Positions 18,786 to 27,341 of a stretch of DNA of 64,000 bases are shown here, piece by piece; the stretch's first letter is position 1, and the number at the start of each line of letters is the position of its first letter. The stretch spans positions 946,647-1,010,646 of the forward strand of contig NZ_SODU01000002.1 in the NCBI RefSeq assembly GCF_004366075.1. The letters run 5' to 3'. The DNA comes from Kribbella pratensis (GTDB taxonomy: Bacteria > Actinomycetota > Actinomycetes > Propionibacteriales > Kribbellaceae). The position numbers were made by a program, and so were the translations under genes. The notes below the pieces were generated by a model. That model made no database searches and was not told the DNA's origin. It was given only the letters and a program-made list of their open reading frames with translations.

Positions 18786-19775
18786 ATGCTCCGCGTCCAC
18801 TTCACCGCGGCGGACCTCGGCCGGGTCACGTTCCCCGCCGAGCCGCACCCGCTGTGGGAAGCCGCGCTCGCCGCCCGGGCGCTCGGAGACCGGTCGATCT
18901 CGCCGGTCGCACGGCGGTGGCGGCGTACCGCGGCACCGCTGGTGCGGGGATCGATGCGCCCGCTGTTCAAGCTGATCTCGCCGGGCGGGTTGTTCCCGGA
19001 CTTCCTGATCCCGGAGGTCGCGGGGCCCGGTCTCGAGCCGGCCGTCGCGGCGTTGATGGAGACGCCGGCCTCCGTCATCCGGGACGAACTGGAGCCGTGG
19101 TTACCGCCGGAGATCGACCGGTACATGCGTGGATTGCTGGACGGTCGCGCGGGCTCGCGGCGAGCGCTTGGCGGCGCGGTCCGGGACTTCCATCAGGAGG
19201 TGCTTGCGCCTTCGTCGGGGGAGTTGCAGCGACGGTACGGCGCTGACCTCGGGATCCGGTCGCGGGCGGTCCTGCACGGTGGGATCGATGCGCTGCTGTC
19301 GTCCCTGCATCCCGATGTCGAGTGGGCGACTCCGGTGCTGACGACGTACGGCCCCGTCGACGACTGGACCGCGGACATCCACCTGAACGGCCGCGGGCTC
19401 GAGCTCTACCCGTCCCCGCTGGTTTCCAACTGCCTCGCGATGGACACCCCCGACCGCCGCCCCGTCCTCGTCTATCCCTGCGCCGACCTGACCGACCCGG
19501 ACGATGCCGCCACCGACGCCCTGGCAGACCTCCTGGGCCGGACACGAGCCGCAGTACTCCGTTCCCTCACCCACCCCGCCACCACAACCCAACTGGCCCG
19601 CCGAGTAGGCATCTCCCTGGCCTCAACCTCCGACCACACCAGAGTCCTCCGAGCCGCCGCCCTGATAACCACCCACAGAACCCAAGGCACCGCCCTGCAC
19701 GCCCTGACCCCCACCGCCCACAACCTCCTAACCGGCGCATCCAAGGGCATCCCAGGCCAGATCGCGAACTCCTGA
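18786..19775 (+). CDS. ArsR-type winged-helix protein with DUF5937-like N-terminal domain
   Basis: A 329-residue protein. The N-terminal region (MLRVHFTAADLGRVTF, then PLWEAALAARAL) matches the DUF5937 arrangement common in actinobacterial regulators. The C-terminal 80 residues form an ArsR-like winged helix (RAAVLRSLTHPATTTQLARRVGISLASTSDHTRVLRAAALITTHR). No metal-binding cysteines are seen, so this is not a classical SmtB/ArsR metal sensor. Ligand and target are unknown. A perfect bidirectional terminator follows. Confidence 0.85.
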   Translation: MLRVHFTAADLGRVTFPAEPHPLWEAALAARALGDRSISPVARRWRRTAAPLVRGSMRPLFKLISPGGLFPDFLIPEVAGPGLEPAVAALMETPASVIRDELEPWLPPEIDRYMRGLLDGRAGSRRALGGAVRDFHQEVLAPSSGELQRRYGADLGIRSRAVLHGGIDALLSSLHPDVEWATPVLTTYGPVDDWTADIHLNGRGLELYPSPLVSNCLAMDTPDRRPVLVYPCADLTDPDDAATDALADLLGRTRAAVLRSLTHPATTTQLARRVGISLASTSDHTRVLRAAALITTHRTQGTALHALTPTAHNLLTGASKGIPGQIANS

Positions 19776-19783
19776 CCAAGCCT

Positions 19784-19812
19784 CCAGGGGCCGCCGGGGT
19801 GGCGGCCCCTGG
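19784..19812. terminator. Bidirectional terminator hairpin
   Basis: CCAGGGGCCGCC (19784-19795) and GGCGGCCCCTGG (19801-19812) form a perfect 12-bp stem with the loop GGGGT. It lies between the stops of the convergent regulator and beta-helix protein genes. Confidence 0.88.
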
Positions 19813-19820
19813 GGGTGGGG

Positions 19821-22193
19821 TTAGTTGCGGTTGATTGTGAAGGTTGTGGTGGTGTTCTGGATGTCTTTGGTGTTGTTGGTGAGGGTCAGGTTGTTGAAGG
19901 TGACGGAGCCTACGGCGGGGCCTTGGCCTGGTTCGGGGAGTTCGTTGGCCCAGATGCCGAAGCCGGACTTGGCGTCGAAGGCGTCGCCGGACTTGCGGGC
20001 GCCGGAGATCGTCGTGTTGGTGAAGACGGTGTCCGCGACCGGGAACTGCGGCCGGCCGCCGACGTAGTTCGTCTGGAACATGATCCCGCTGTACGTCGGA
20101 TCGACGATGTCGAGGTCGTTGACGCGGATCCCCTGGAAGATCTTCGACGCCGAGAAGATCCACACCGCGGGGAACGCCTGGTTGCCCCAGAAATGCCCAC
20201 CGGAACGTACGACGGAAACGTTCTGGAACTGTGTCGGCGGAGTGGCTCCGAACCCGTTCATCGGGATCCCGAAGTCCAGGGAACTGATGGTGATCCCGGG
20301 GTAGGTGAGCATGTCCGCGGCGTACAGGTTCCGGAAAACGTTGTTCGTCCCGCCGTACACCGCGAACCCGGCGGCCCGCCAGGTCAGTGTCGCGGACAGG
20401 TTCTCGAACACGTTGTCCCGGACCTCGCCGCCGCCGTTGTCGGTGGCGTTGAACAGCGCGAAGCTGTCGTCACCCGTCGACCGGGCGTCGTTGTTGCTGA
20501 CCGTGTTGCCGGCCGACCCGTTCGTCATGTTGATGCCGTCGGCGAAGGTGTCCCGGATCCGCGAGTTCTTGATCGTCGAGGTGTCGGTGTTCGAACCCCA
20601 GTACAGACAGACCATGTGCTCGACCCAGATGTTGTCGATGGTCATGTTCGCCGTCCCCGAGAAGTCGAACACCTTCCCGGGGCCGTCGATCCGCGACGTG
20701 TAGTTGCCGAAGTACGCGAACCCGCTGAACGTCGACCCGTTCGCCGACGCCTCGGACCGGAACCCGACGTCGGTGTTGTCCTGTGTGGTCGGCGCGTGGA
20801 ACCGGGTGAACCACGGCCCGGCCCCGACGACCTTGACCGCCTTGCCGTACACCTGGAACTTCGACGACGTGTCGTAGTCACCGGCAGGCAGGTAAACACC
20901 CTGCAGGTTGCTGTTCTGCCGCACCTGGTCGAACGCGTTCTGCACGTCCTGATGGCTGAAGCCGGCCGGCGTGACGAAGCCCGCGCCGGGGTTCGGGACC
21001 GGCGTCGCCGCCTCGGTGTCGAGGAAGTCGATCGTGTACGTCAGGCTGTTCGCCGGATCCTTCTGCAGCCGGATCTTCGTCCCGGCCGGGTAGGTCTGGC
21101 CGAGCATCAGGTTGGCCTCGTCGTAGATGTGCCGCGCCGGTCCCGACCCGGGTGAGTTGTTCGGCGAAGCCTCTGCGCCGTACAGCCAGGCGTACTTCGA
21201 CGTCAGTGGCAACGTCTTCGCGAAGCTGCCGTTCACGTACACGCTGATCGACGACGTCTGCCCGCCGCCGCCCGACGAGTCCGGCATCGAGAACCGGGTG
21301 ACGAGCGTGTTCGTGCTGGCGCGGGTGGTGAACTCGACGTACGCGCCGTTCGCGCCGAGCGTGACCGCGCGCCGCCCGGAGGCCTCACCGGCCAGGTCAC
21401 CGATCGTCCGGTTCGGTCCGATGACGGACGCGCCGCCGCCGACCGTGGCGTCCTCCGCCTCGAGGTGGTCGTACGGCATGTTCGCGCCGCGACCGACGAA
21501 GAACGGCCGCTCGCTGGTGTTGTTCGTACGCTTCACCGGCAGTTCGTTGGCGTCGTCCGCCAGCACGACACGCACGGTGTAGCGCCCGTTGACCGCGGTC
21601 CAGTTGCCGAGAGCAACAGCCGGCGTGGTCGCGCCGGCAGCGATCGATCCGTTGTAGGTCCCCGTCATCGTCGCGACAGCGGACGATCCGTTGAGAACCG
21701 TCAGCGTGATCCCATGCGCACCGGACGCAGAGGCGACACTGCCTTGGTTCTTCAAAGACACCGAGAACGCGACCGAGTTCCCGGCCGACGGGTTCCCCGG
21801 AGTCCAGTTCACCGCCGCCGCCACGAGGTCGGAGCTCGCCACCGGGGTCACCACGAGCGGACCAGATGCGGCCGCCGTGTTGTTCCCGTCGTTCTGCTCG
21901 ATCACCGAGTTTGCTTCGTCGACCTTGGCGCTCAACGCGTACGAGCCCGCGTCGCGCGTCCCGATCGACGCGCTGACCGTCGTCGACGCCCCGGCCGCGA
22001 GTGCGCCGACAGCCGCCGTACCGACCTTGGTCGTGCCGAGGTAGAAGTTCACGTCGGTCGCCGCGGAGCCCGCCGTACCGCCGTTGTTGACCGTCGCGCG
22101 GACCGTGATCGCGTCGGTCTCCACCGGCGATGTCGGTGTCCACGAGACGTTGGAGAGCGTGAGATCCGGGTTCGGCGCCGGTACGCCGAGCAC
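19821..22193 (-). CDS. C-terminal part of a frameshifted secreted beta-helix carbohydrate-active protein
   Basis: This frame continues the protein begun at 23412. It carries the end of a discoidin domain, two CARDB-like Ig modules (about residues 5-115 and 118-235 of this part), a CBM6/CBM35-like module (MPYDHLEAEDATVGGGAS onward) and a right-handed parallel beta-helix catalytic domain in the last 380 residues. The helix has stacked polar motifs such as TFADGINMTNGSAG and NNDARSTGDDSFALF, whose spaced aspartates resemble beta-helix glycosidases such as GH87 alpha-1,3-glucanases/mycodextranases. GH87 is an inference; a polysaccharide lyase is the alternative. The GTG at 22193 is only the first start codon in this frame, not a natural start, because the reading joins the upstream half if one base is removed at 22227-22229. 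Confidence 0.85.
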   Translation of the reverse strand: MLGVPAPNPDLTLSNVSWTPTSPVETDAITVRATVNNGGTAGSAATDVNFYLGTTKVGTAAVGALAAGASTTVSASIGTRDAGSYALSAKVDEANSVIEQNDGNNTAAASGPLVVTPVASSDLVAAAVNWTPGNPSAGNSVAFSVSLKNQGSVASASGAHGITLTVLNGSSAVATMTGTYNGSIAAGATTPAVALGNWTAVNGRYTVRVVLADDANELPVKRTNNTSERPFFVGRGANMPYDHLEAEDATVGGGASVIGPNRTIGDLAGEASGRRAVTLGANGAYVEFTTRASTNTLVTRFSMPDSSGGGGQTSSISVYVNGSFAKTLPLTSKYAWLYGAEASPNNSPGSGPARHIYDEANLMLGQTYPAGTKIRLQKDPANSLTYTIDFLDTEAATPVPNPGAGFVTPAGFSHQDVQNAFDQVRQNSNLQGVYLPAGDYDTSSKFQVYGKAVKVVGAGPWFTRFHAPTTQDNTDVGFRSEASANGSTFSGFAYFGNYTSRIDGPGKVFDFSGTANMTIDNIWVEHMVCLYWGSNTDTSTIKNSRIRDTFADGINMTNGSAGNTVSNNDARSTGDDSFALFNATDNGGGEVRDNVFENLSATLTWRAAGFAVYGGTNNVFRNLYAADMLTYPGITISSLDFGIPMNGFGATPPTQFQNVSVVRSGGHFWGNQAFPAVWIFSASKIFQGIRVNDLDIVDPTYSGIMFQTNYVGGRPQFPVADTVFTNTTISGARKSGDAFDAKSGFGIWANELPEPGQGPAVGSVTFNNLTLTNNTKDIQNTTTTFTINRN

Positions 22194-22200
22194 CTGCAGT

Positions 22201-23412
22201 TCAGCGACCTGCCCGGCCGGTGCGCCGGGTGTTCCCGGTGAAGTTCAGCCGTACGTCGGCCACTCGCGCGCTGACCGGGATCGTCACGCTGTTGCCGCTC
22301 GCCGGATTGAAGTCGTGGCCGGCCGAAGCGACGATCGTCGTGAAGTTCGACGCGCCCTGCTCCCGCCCGAGGATCGAGAACGTCTGCGTCCGCGGTCCCC
22401 ACGCCGGATCGGGGTTGAGCCGCACCACGATCGAGCTGAGGTCCGCGTTCGCGCCCAGTTCGGTGGTCAGCGTGGCCGGGTTGGCGTTGCCCTCCCAGTA
22501 CGTCGTCACGTCGTCGTCGTTCGCGTTCGCCGGGACGTAGGTGAACGTCGACCCGGACGCGCTGATCGGCTTGTGCAGTGCCAGGTTGCTGCCCGGGCCG
22601 CCGCTGCCGTTGCGGGTGACCGTGTTGCTGTTCGCGGACTGGTTGCCAGCGGCATCTTTCGCGCGAACGGTGTACGCGACCGACACGTTGGCCGGCTGGT
22701 TGTCGGTGTACGTGAGCACGTTGCCGGCCACGCTGGTGCGCAGTTGACCGTTCGCGTAGACGTCGTACCCGGTAACTCCGACGTTGTCGGTCGATGCGCT
22801 CCAGGTGAGTTTGATCTGCCCGGCGCCGGGTTCGGTGAGGGCCAGGTTGCCCGGGGCGGTGGGAGCCTGGGTGTCACCGGTCGACGGTCCGTAGACCTCG
22901 AGTTCGGAGAGTTGTCCGGCGGGCCAGCCGGTGTTCGCGGTGATCCGGATCCGGACGTATCGCTTGGTGGCGGTGCCGTAGTCGACGGTCACCGTGTTGT
23001 TCGGCGGGCTGAACGTGCGCGCCGCGGACGCGGACAGGTCGGTGAAGTTCTGCCCGTCGGTGCTGCCCTGGACGGCGAGGATCTCGTCGCGGGCTCCCCA
23101 GTTCGTGGTCGGCAGCTTGAGCACGACCTGGTTCGTCGCGACCGACGTACCGAGATCGACCTGGATCCACTGCGGGAACGCGTTGTTCGCGCTCTCCCAG
23201 TAGGTGCCCTGGTTGCCGTCGGTCACGTTCGACGCGACGTAGTTCTGGGTGCTGCTGCTGGCCGTCGCGACCTTGCCGGCGGCGAGATCAGGACCGGCGA
23301 GTACGGCGGCAGACGCGGTGCCGGCCTTCGTCGGGTGGAGCAGTGGACTCGCTGCGAGCGCCAGGCTTGCAGCGAGCAAGGCGACCGGCAGCCGCCATTT
23401 CGGGATTCGCAT
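22201..23412 (-). CDS. N-terminal part of a frameshifted secreted multidomain carbohydrate-active protein
   Basis: Starts at an ATG (23412) with AGGAG 5 bases upstream and a signal peptide (MRIPKWRLPVALLAASLALA, cleavage near TASAA). It continues with an F5/8-type discoidin domain (to about residue 160, ending NTGWPAGQLSELEVYG), a fibronectin III module (about 165-255) and most of a second discoidin domain. The frame then breaks after NFTGNT and ends in seven unrelated residues plus TGA. In the neighbouring frame the expected ending GAPAGQVAELQVLG appears at once. Together the two parts would form one exported protein of about 1196 residues that binds and attacks a polysaccharide. Confidence 0.88.
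   Translation of the reverse strand: MRIPKWRLPVALLAASLALAASPLLHPTKAGTASAAVLAGPDLAAGKVATASSSTQNYVASNVTDGNQGTYWESANNAFPQWIQVDLGTSVATNQVVLKLPTTNWGARDEILAVQGSTDGQNFTDLSASAARTFSPPNNTVTVDYGTATKRYVRIRITANTGWPAGQLSELEVYGPSTGDTQAPTAPGNLALTEPGAGQIKLTWSASTDNVGVTGYDVYANGQLRTSVAGNVLTYTDNQPANVSVAYTVRAKDAAGNQSANSNTVTRNGSGGPGSNLALHKPISASGSTFTYVPANANDDDVTTYWEGNANPATLTTELGANADLSSIVVRLNPDPAWGPRTQTFSILGREQGASNFTTIVASAGHDFNPASGNSVTIPVSARVADVRLNFTGNTRRTGRAGR
22227..22229 (-). other. Probable one-base insertion (frameshift site)
   Basis: Reading the minus strand, the run CCC here makes AAC ACC CGG CGC. With CC it would read AAC ACC GGC GCA CCG GCC GGG CAG, restoring NTGAPAGQ and the full discoidin/CARDB protein. 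It may be a true mutation or a sequencing error in a short homopolymer. Confidence 0.8.
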
Positions 23413-23517
23413 GGCCTCTCCTGGTGGGCGGGTGATGAGGAGGCAGAGGAAACGGACGCCACGCGAGAGTCCAGAACTTTCTCTACTTTTGCTCAATTCT
23501 TGCGTAGCGCTGGCTCA

Positions 23518-23546
23518 TTGTTACGGCACGACTACGCGAGCGTCAA
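23518..23546 (-). promoter_or_regulatory. Candidate promoter of the beta-helix protein gene
   Basis: On the minus strand TTGACG (23546-23541) and TAACAA (23523-23518) are separated by 17 bases, a spacing and sequence close to a housekeeping-sigma promoter. It lies about 105 bases upstream of the ATG at 23412 in unusually AT-rich DNA. Confidence 0.45.
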
Positions 23547-23561
23547 CGGTTCATGACGCAG

Positions 23562-23596
23562 AAGGGCCGGCTCGCAGTGAATACGAGCCGGCCCTT
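23562..23596 (-). terminator. Terminator hairpin after actP
   Basis: AAGGGCCGGCTCG (23562-23574) and CGAGCCGGCCCTT (23584-23596) form a perfect 13-bp stem with a 9-base loop, 36 bases past the actP stop and before the promoter of the next gene on the same strand. Confidence 0.85.
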
Positions 23597-23602
23597 GGGA
23601 TG

Positions 23603-23635
23603 TACTGCGTCAGTACTGGGTCAATACTGCGTCAG
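23603..23635 (-). repeat. Three tandem 11-bp units spanning the actP stop codon
   Basis: On the minus strand the units are CTGACGCAGTA, TTGACCCAGTA and CTGACGCAGTA, directly end to end. The first contains the actP TGA. Since 11 is not a multiple of 3, the three TGA triplets fall in all three frames. Confidence 0.8.
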
Positions 23636-25284
23636 TGCTTGGCGGCACCCTCCGCGCCGGCGCCGGTGAGGGCGCGGACCGAGAGTTCGCTGTAGCGGTT
23701 CTCACTCGACCTGTCCCGGCCGAGGTACGTGCCGAGTACGCCGAACAGGAAGCCGAGCGGGATCGACACGATGCCCGGGTTCGACAGCGGGAACCAGTGG
23801 AAGTCCGCACCGGTGATCATCGACTTCTCGCCGTTGCCGGACACCACCGGCGAGAAGACCACCAGGACGACGGCCGAGATCAGACCGCCGTAGATGCTCC
23901 AGACCGCGCCCGAGGTGTTGAACCGCTTCCAGAACAGGTTGAACAGCAGCGCCGGCAGGTTCGCCGAGGCCGCGACCGCGAACGCCAACGCGACCAGGAA
24001 CGCGATGTTCAGCTTCTGCGCCGGGATCGCCAGCCCGATCGCGACCGCGCCGATCCCGATCGCCGCGAACCGCGCCACCCGCAGTTCCTGCTTCTCGGTC
24101 GGCTTCTCCTTGGACATGACGTTGGCGTACAGGTCGTGTGCGAACGACGACGCCGAGGTCAGCGTCAGCCCGGCCACCACCGCGAGGATGGTGGCGAAGG
24201 CGACCGCCGCGATCAGCGCGAGCAGGATCGCCCCACCGGTCGAGCCGGCCCCACCGCCGACGGCCTCGGCCAGCAGCGGCGACGCCACGTTGCCCTTGGA
24301 GGTCTCGACCGCGGAACCCTTGGCGGTGTTCAGCAGAGCCGCGGCGCCGAACCCGAGGGCCAGCGTCATCAGGTAGAACACACCGATCAGGCCGATCGCC
24401 CACTGCACCGAGCGCCTCGCGGCCCGCGAGTCCGGCACCGTGTAGAAGCGGATCAGGATGTGCGGCAACCCCGCCGTACCGAGGACCAGCGCAAGACCGA
24501 GCGACAGGAAGTCGATCTGGCCCGTGAGGTCCTTGCCGTACAGCAGGCCCGGCTGCAGGAAGTCCTCGCCCTTTCCGGACTTGCCGGCGGCCGAGCCGAG
24601 CAGGTCGGAGATGTTGAAGTGGAACTTCAGCAGCACCAGGAACGTGATCACCACCGTGCCCGTCATCAGCAGCACGGCCTTGACGATCTGCACCCAGGTG
24701 GTGCCCTTCATGCCGCCGATCGTCACGTAGACGATCATCAGCGCGCCGACGAGCACGATCACGGCGGCCTTCAGACCCTCGCTCTTCACGCCGAGCAGCA
24801 GTCCGACCAGCGAACCCGCACCGACCATCTGGGCCAGCAGGTAGAAGATCGAGACCACGATCGTCGAGGTCGCGGCCGCCGTCCGGACCGGCTTCTGCTT
24901 CATCCGGAAGGCGAGCTGGTCGGCCATCGTGAAGCGGCCCGAGTTCCGCAGCAGCTCGGCGACCAGCAGGAGGGCGACCAGCCAGGCCACCAGGAAGCCG
25001 ATCGAGTACAGGAAGCCGTCGTACCCGTAGAGGGCGATCTGGCCGGAGATCCCGAGGAACGATGCCGCGGACATGTAGTCGCCGGCCACCGCCAGGCCGT
25101 TCTGCGCGCCGCTGAACGAGCGGCCGCCGGCGTAGTAGTCGGCCGCGGTCTTGTTCTGCCGGGACGCCCACCAGGTGATGTACAGCGTCACGGCGACGAC
25201 GGCGGTGAACAGCGAGATCGTCAGGGTCCGGTTGCCGGGCTCTGCGGCCAACGGAAGGGCCAGCGGGACGAGAAGTGCGTTCAC
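23632..25284 (-). CDS. actP: Cation/acetate symporter (solute:sodium symporter family)
   Basis: A 550-residue sodium:solute symporter with about 13-14 transmembrane helices. Signatures include YYAGGRSFSGAQNGLAVAGDY and MSAASFLGISGQIALYGYDG, typical of ActP, plus GTAGLPHILIRFYTVPDSRAARRS and the sodium-site helix FATILAVVAGLTLTSASSFAHDLY. It imports acetate and similar short monocarboxylates, supplying acetyl-CoA synthetase (10729-12732). The GTG start at 25284 overlaps the stop of the DUF485 gene (GTGA), so the pair is coupled as in yjcH-actP of enterobacteria. A terminator hairpin follows. Confidence 0.95.
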   Translation of the reverse strand: MNALLVPLALPLAAEPGNRTLTISLFTAVVAVTLYITWWASRQNKTAADYYAGGRSFSGAQNGLAVAGDYMSAASFLGISGQIALYGYDGFLYSIGFLVAWLVALLLVAELLRNSGRFTMADQLAFRMKQKPVRTAAATSTIVVSIFYLLAQMVGAGSLVGLLLGVKSEGLKAAVIVLVGALMIVYVTIGGMKGTTWVQIVKAVLLMTGTVVITFLVLLKFHFNISDLLGSAAGKSGKGEDFLQPGLLYGKDLTGQIDFLSLGLALVLGTAGLPHILIRFYTVPDSRAARRSVQWAIGLIGVFYLMTLALGFGAAALLNTAKGSAVETSKGNVASPLLAEAVGGGAGSTGGAILLALIAAVAFATILAVVAGLTLTSASSFAHDLYANVMSKEKPTEKQELRVARFAAIGIGAVAIGLAIPAQKLNIAFLVALAFAVAASANLPALLFNLFWKRFNTSGAVWSIYGGLISAVVLVVFSPVVSGNGEKSMITGADFHWFPLSNPGIVSIPLGFLFGVLGTYLGRDRSSENRYSELSVRALTGAGAEGAAKH

Positions 25285-25625
25285 CGGCGGCGCTCCCTCT
25301 TGTACTTGGCGTTCAGGCCGTGGGCCAGCGGATCGAGCTTGCGGTTGGCGAACCGGCCGTACAGGGCCGCGATCACGAACGTCGACACGAACTGCAACAG
25401 GCCGAAGATCAGCGCGACGTTGATGTGGCTGCCGCCCAGCCGGTGATCCATGAAACCGCGGGCCCAGTTGTTGCAGGCGACGTACGCCAGGTACCACGCC
25501 ATGAAGGCGATCGTCCACGGTACGACGAAGTTCTTGTACCGCCGCTTCAGCTCTTTGAAATCGGCCGCGTCGTGCACCGCCTCATAGGCGCGGGCGTCCC
25601 GCTCGCGCACCACTTCCTCGTCCAT
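25281..25625 (-). CDS. DUF485 membrane protein (YjcH type)
   Basis: A 114-residue protein with two transmembrane helices (about residues 33-52 and 69-91), the DUF485 layout: FKELKRRYKNFVVPWTIAFM before helix 1 and NVALIFGLLQFVSTFVIAALY as helix 2. The family is nearly always encoded just before actP, as here. It is thought to support the symporter, but its role is not defined. The ATG at 25625 has GAAGGGGAA upstream. Confidence 0.93.
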   Translation of the reverse strand: MDEEVVRERDARAYEAVHDAADFKELKRRYKNFVVPWTIAFMAWYLAYVACNNWARGFMDHRLGGSHINVALIFGLLQFVSTFVIAALYGRFANRKLDPLAHGLNAKYKRERRR

Positions 25626-25704
25626 GCGTTCCCCTTCGGTGGACTAGAACAGGTGCACGTTAGCCCCAAGTTGCGCATTTCTGACCTACCGCAACCAAAA
25701 CGTT

Positions 25705-26553
25705 CTAAAGGTGCGGTGCCACCGGGCCGTCGACCGTACGGCGGTAGTTCGCGAACTCGCTGGGGTGGGCCCGGAAGCAGTCGGTGAAGTACGGCATCCG
25801 CAAGGCTTCCGGGGGCCGGGCGGTGTGCTCGTAGATCAGGTCGATCTGGTCCAGGACCTGGTCACGCCGGGTGTCCTTGAGTACGGCGACCCGCGAGTGC
25901 GACTGGGCCAACTGCCGCAGGCCCTCGCGGTTCAGGTCGTGCCAGTGCCGGAACCGGGCGCTCTCCAGGAAGGTGAACAGGTTCGACTGCTCGATGATCG
26001 GCACCGGGTCGAACCGGTCGCTGCCGCCGACGCCGTCACCCTGCATCACCTGCCAGATCCGGCGGACCCATGGGACCACGGTGTCGGCGTTGTTCCAGAG
26101 CAGGCCGAGGACGCCGCCCGGGCGCAGGACCCGGGCGATCTCGGGCAGCGCCCGGGCGTGGTCGAACCAGTGGAAAGCCTGCCCGACGATCACCGCGTCC
26201 ACCGAGGCGTGCGCGAGCGGGATCGACTCCGCGGCCCCGACCATCGTGTCGATCCCGGGCCGCCGGCGGCAGACCTCGAGCATCTCCTGCGACGGGTCGA
26301 CCGCGATCACGTCGTGCCCGAGACCGGCTGCGACCGCCGCGAGCTTGCCGGTGCCGGCCCCCAGGTCGAGCACCTGCAGCCCGCGGCCCGGGCCCAGGAT
26401 CCAGCTCAGCGCCTCGACCGGGAACGTCGGCCGGCCCAGGTCGTAGGCCGCCGCGACGGCGCCGAACGACGTGGCCCGCGCGGCGTGCGCGCCGTTGCCC
26501 GCGCCGTTCTCCGGGGCAGCGGCGGAGTCCCCGGCCGGATCATTGGTGGTCAT
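25705..26553 (-). CDS. Class I SAM-dependent methyltransferase
   Basis: A 282-residue methyltransferase of the Methyltransf_11/25 group. Signatures are RATSFGAVAAAYDLGRPTFP, motif I LQVLDLGAGTGKLAAVAAGLG (about residues 59-79), acidic DPSQEML after strand 2 and VIVGQAFHWFDHARALPEIARVLRPGG. The N-terminal 28 residues are Ala/Gly-rich and probably disordered. The ATG at 26553 and the GTG three bases earlier are equally possible. Substrate unknown. It stands between the acetate transport unit and the pse cluster and may not belong to either. Confidence 0.87.
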   Translation of the reverse strand: MTTNDPAGDSAAAPENGAGNGAHAARATSFGAVAAAYDLGRPTFPVEALSWILGPGRGLQVLDLGAGTGKLAAVAAGLGHDVIAVDPSQEMLEVCRRRPGIDTMVGAAESIPLAHASVDAVIVGQAFHWFDHARALPEIARVLRPGGVLGLLWNNADTVVPWVRRIWQVMQGDGVGGSDRFDPVPIIEQSNLFTFLESARFRHWHDLNREGLRQLAQSHSRVAVLKDTRRDQVLDQIDLIYEHTARPPEALRMPYFTDCFRAHPSEFANYRRTVDGPVAPHL

Positions 26554-26603
26554 CACGGTAAATCATGCCCCAGGAACCAACACAGCGGAGCGTGCGATAG
26601 CTG

Positions 26604-27341
26604 CTACTCGCCGAGTTTCTTCTGTTCGATGTGCGCGTTCAGCGCGGCCAGCTCCGGGTGCTCGTCCAGAATCGCGACCAGTTCGGCACAGCCGAGCTCG
26701 GTCCCGCCGAAGTCCTCGATGAGGGCATCGAGCAACTTCCAGTCGTCTGCGGTGTCCAGCGTGAGCCGGTACTGCGCGCCACCGCCGGACCAGGGGAGGT
26801 TCAGCAGCCGCATCTCGCCGGACCGGTTCTGGTGCAGGTACGGCGTGACGTGCTCGCGGTCGGCCTTGAGCGTGGCGTTCGCCTCCGCGTCGTACAACCG
26901 GGCGCTGGAGAAGATCTCGAAGTCCATGCCGCGCGGGTAGGTGCGCACCAGACAGTTCGAGATGTAGAGGTCGGGGTCGTTCTCGGCACGCCACCGATCG
27001 ACGCCCGCGGCAACGATCTCGGGATCGATCAGCGGGCAGTCGGAGGTGACCCGGACGACGGCGTCCAGGTCGTGCTCGCGGGCGGCGCCGGCGAACCGGC
27101 TGAGGACGTCGTCCTCGCTGCCGCGGAAGACCGGGATGCCGTCCTCCTCGCAGACCTGGACGACCAGGTCGTCGTGGAGGTTCGTGGTGGTCGCGACGAT
27201 CACCGGCAGGCCGGTCCGGCGCAGCCGGTCGAGGTGGTGCTCGAGATAGGAGCGCCCGGCAACGGCCAGCAGCACCTTGGCCGGCAGCCGGGTGCTGGTC
27301 ACGCGGACCTGCGTGATGATTCCTACCTTCAGCTGTTCCAT
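26604..27341 (-). CDS. pseF: Pseudaminic acid cytidylyltransferase (PseF/SpsF family)
   Basis: A 245-residue nucleotidyltransferase with the N-terminal CTP-binding pattern IITQVRVTSTRLPAKVL (consensus QARxxSTRLPGK), then VIVATTTNLHDDLVVQVCEEDGIPVFRGSEDDVLSRF and VVRVTSDCPLIDPEIV, characteristic of the SpsF/PseF group. In the pathway it activates pseudaminic acid with CTP to CMP-Pse. The start at 27341 follows GGGAG and overlaps the upstream gene by 13 bases. It closes an operon pseB-pseC-two unassigned genes-pseF. A different nonulosonic acid product cannot be excluded by this protein alone, but the other pse genes favour Pse. Confidence 0.85.
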   Translation of the reverse strand: MEQLKVGIITQVRVTSTRLPAKVLLAVAGRSYLEHHLDRLRRTGLPVIVATTTNLHDDLVVQVCEEDGIPVFRGSEDDVLSRFAGAAREHDLDAVVRVTSDCPLIDPEIVAAGVDRWRAENDPDLYISNCLVRTYPRGMDFEIFSSARLYDAEANATLKADREHVTPYLHQNRSGEMRLLNLPWSGGGAQYRLTLDTADDWKLLDALIEDFGGTELGCAELVAILDEHPELAALNAHIEQKKLGE

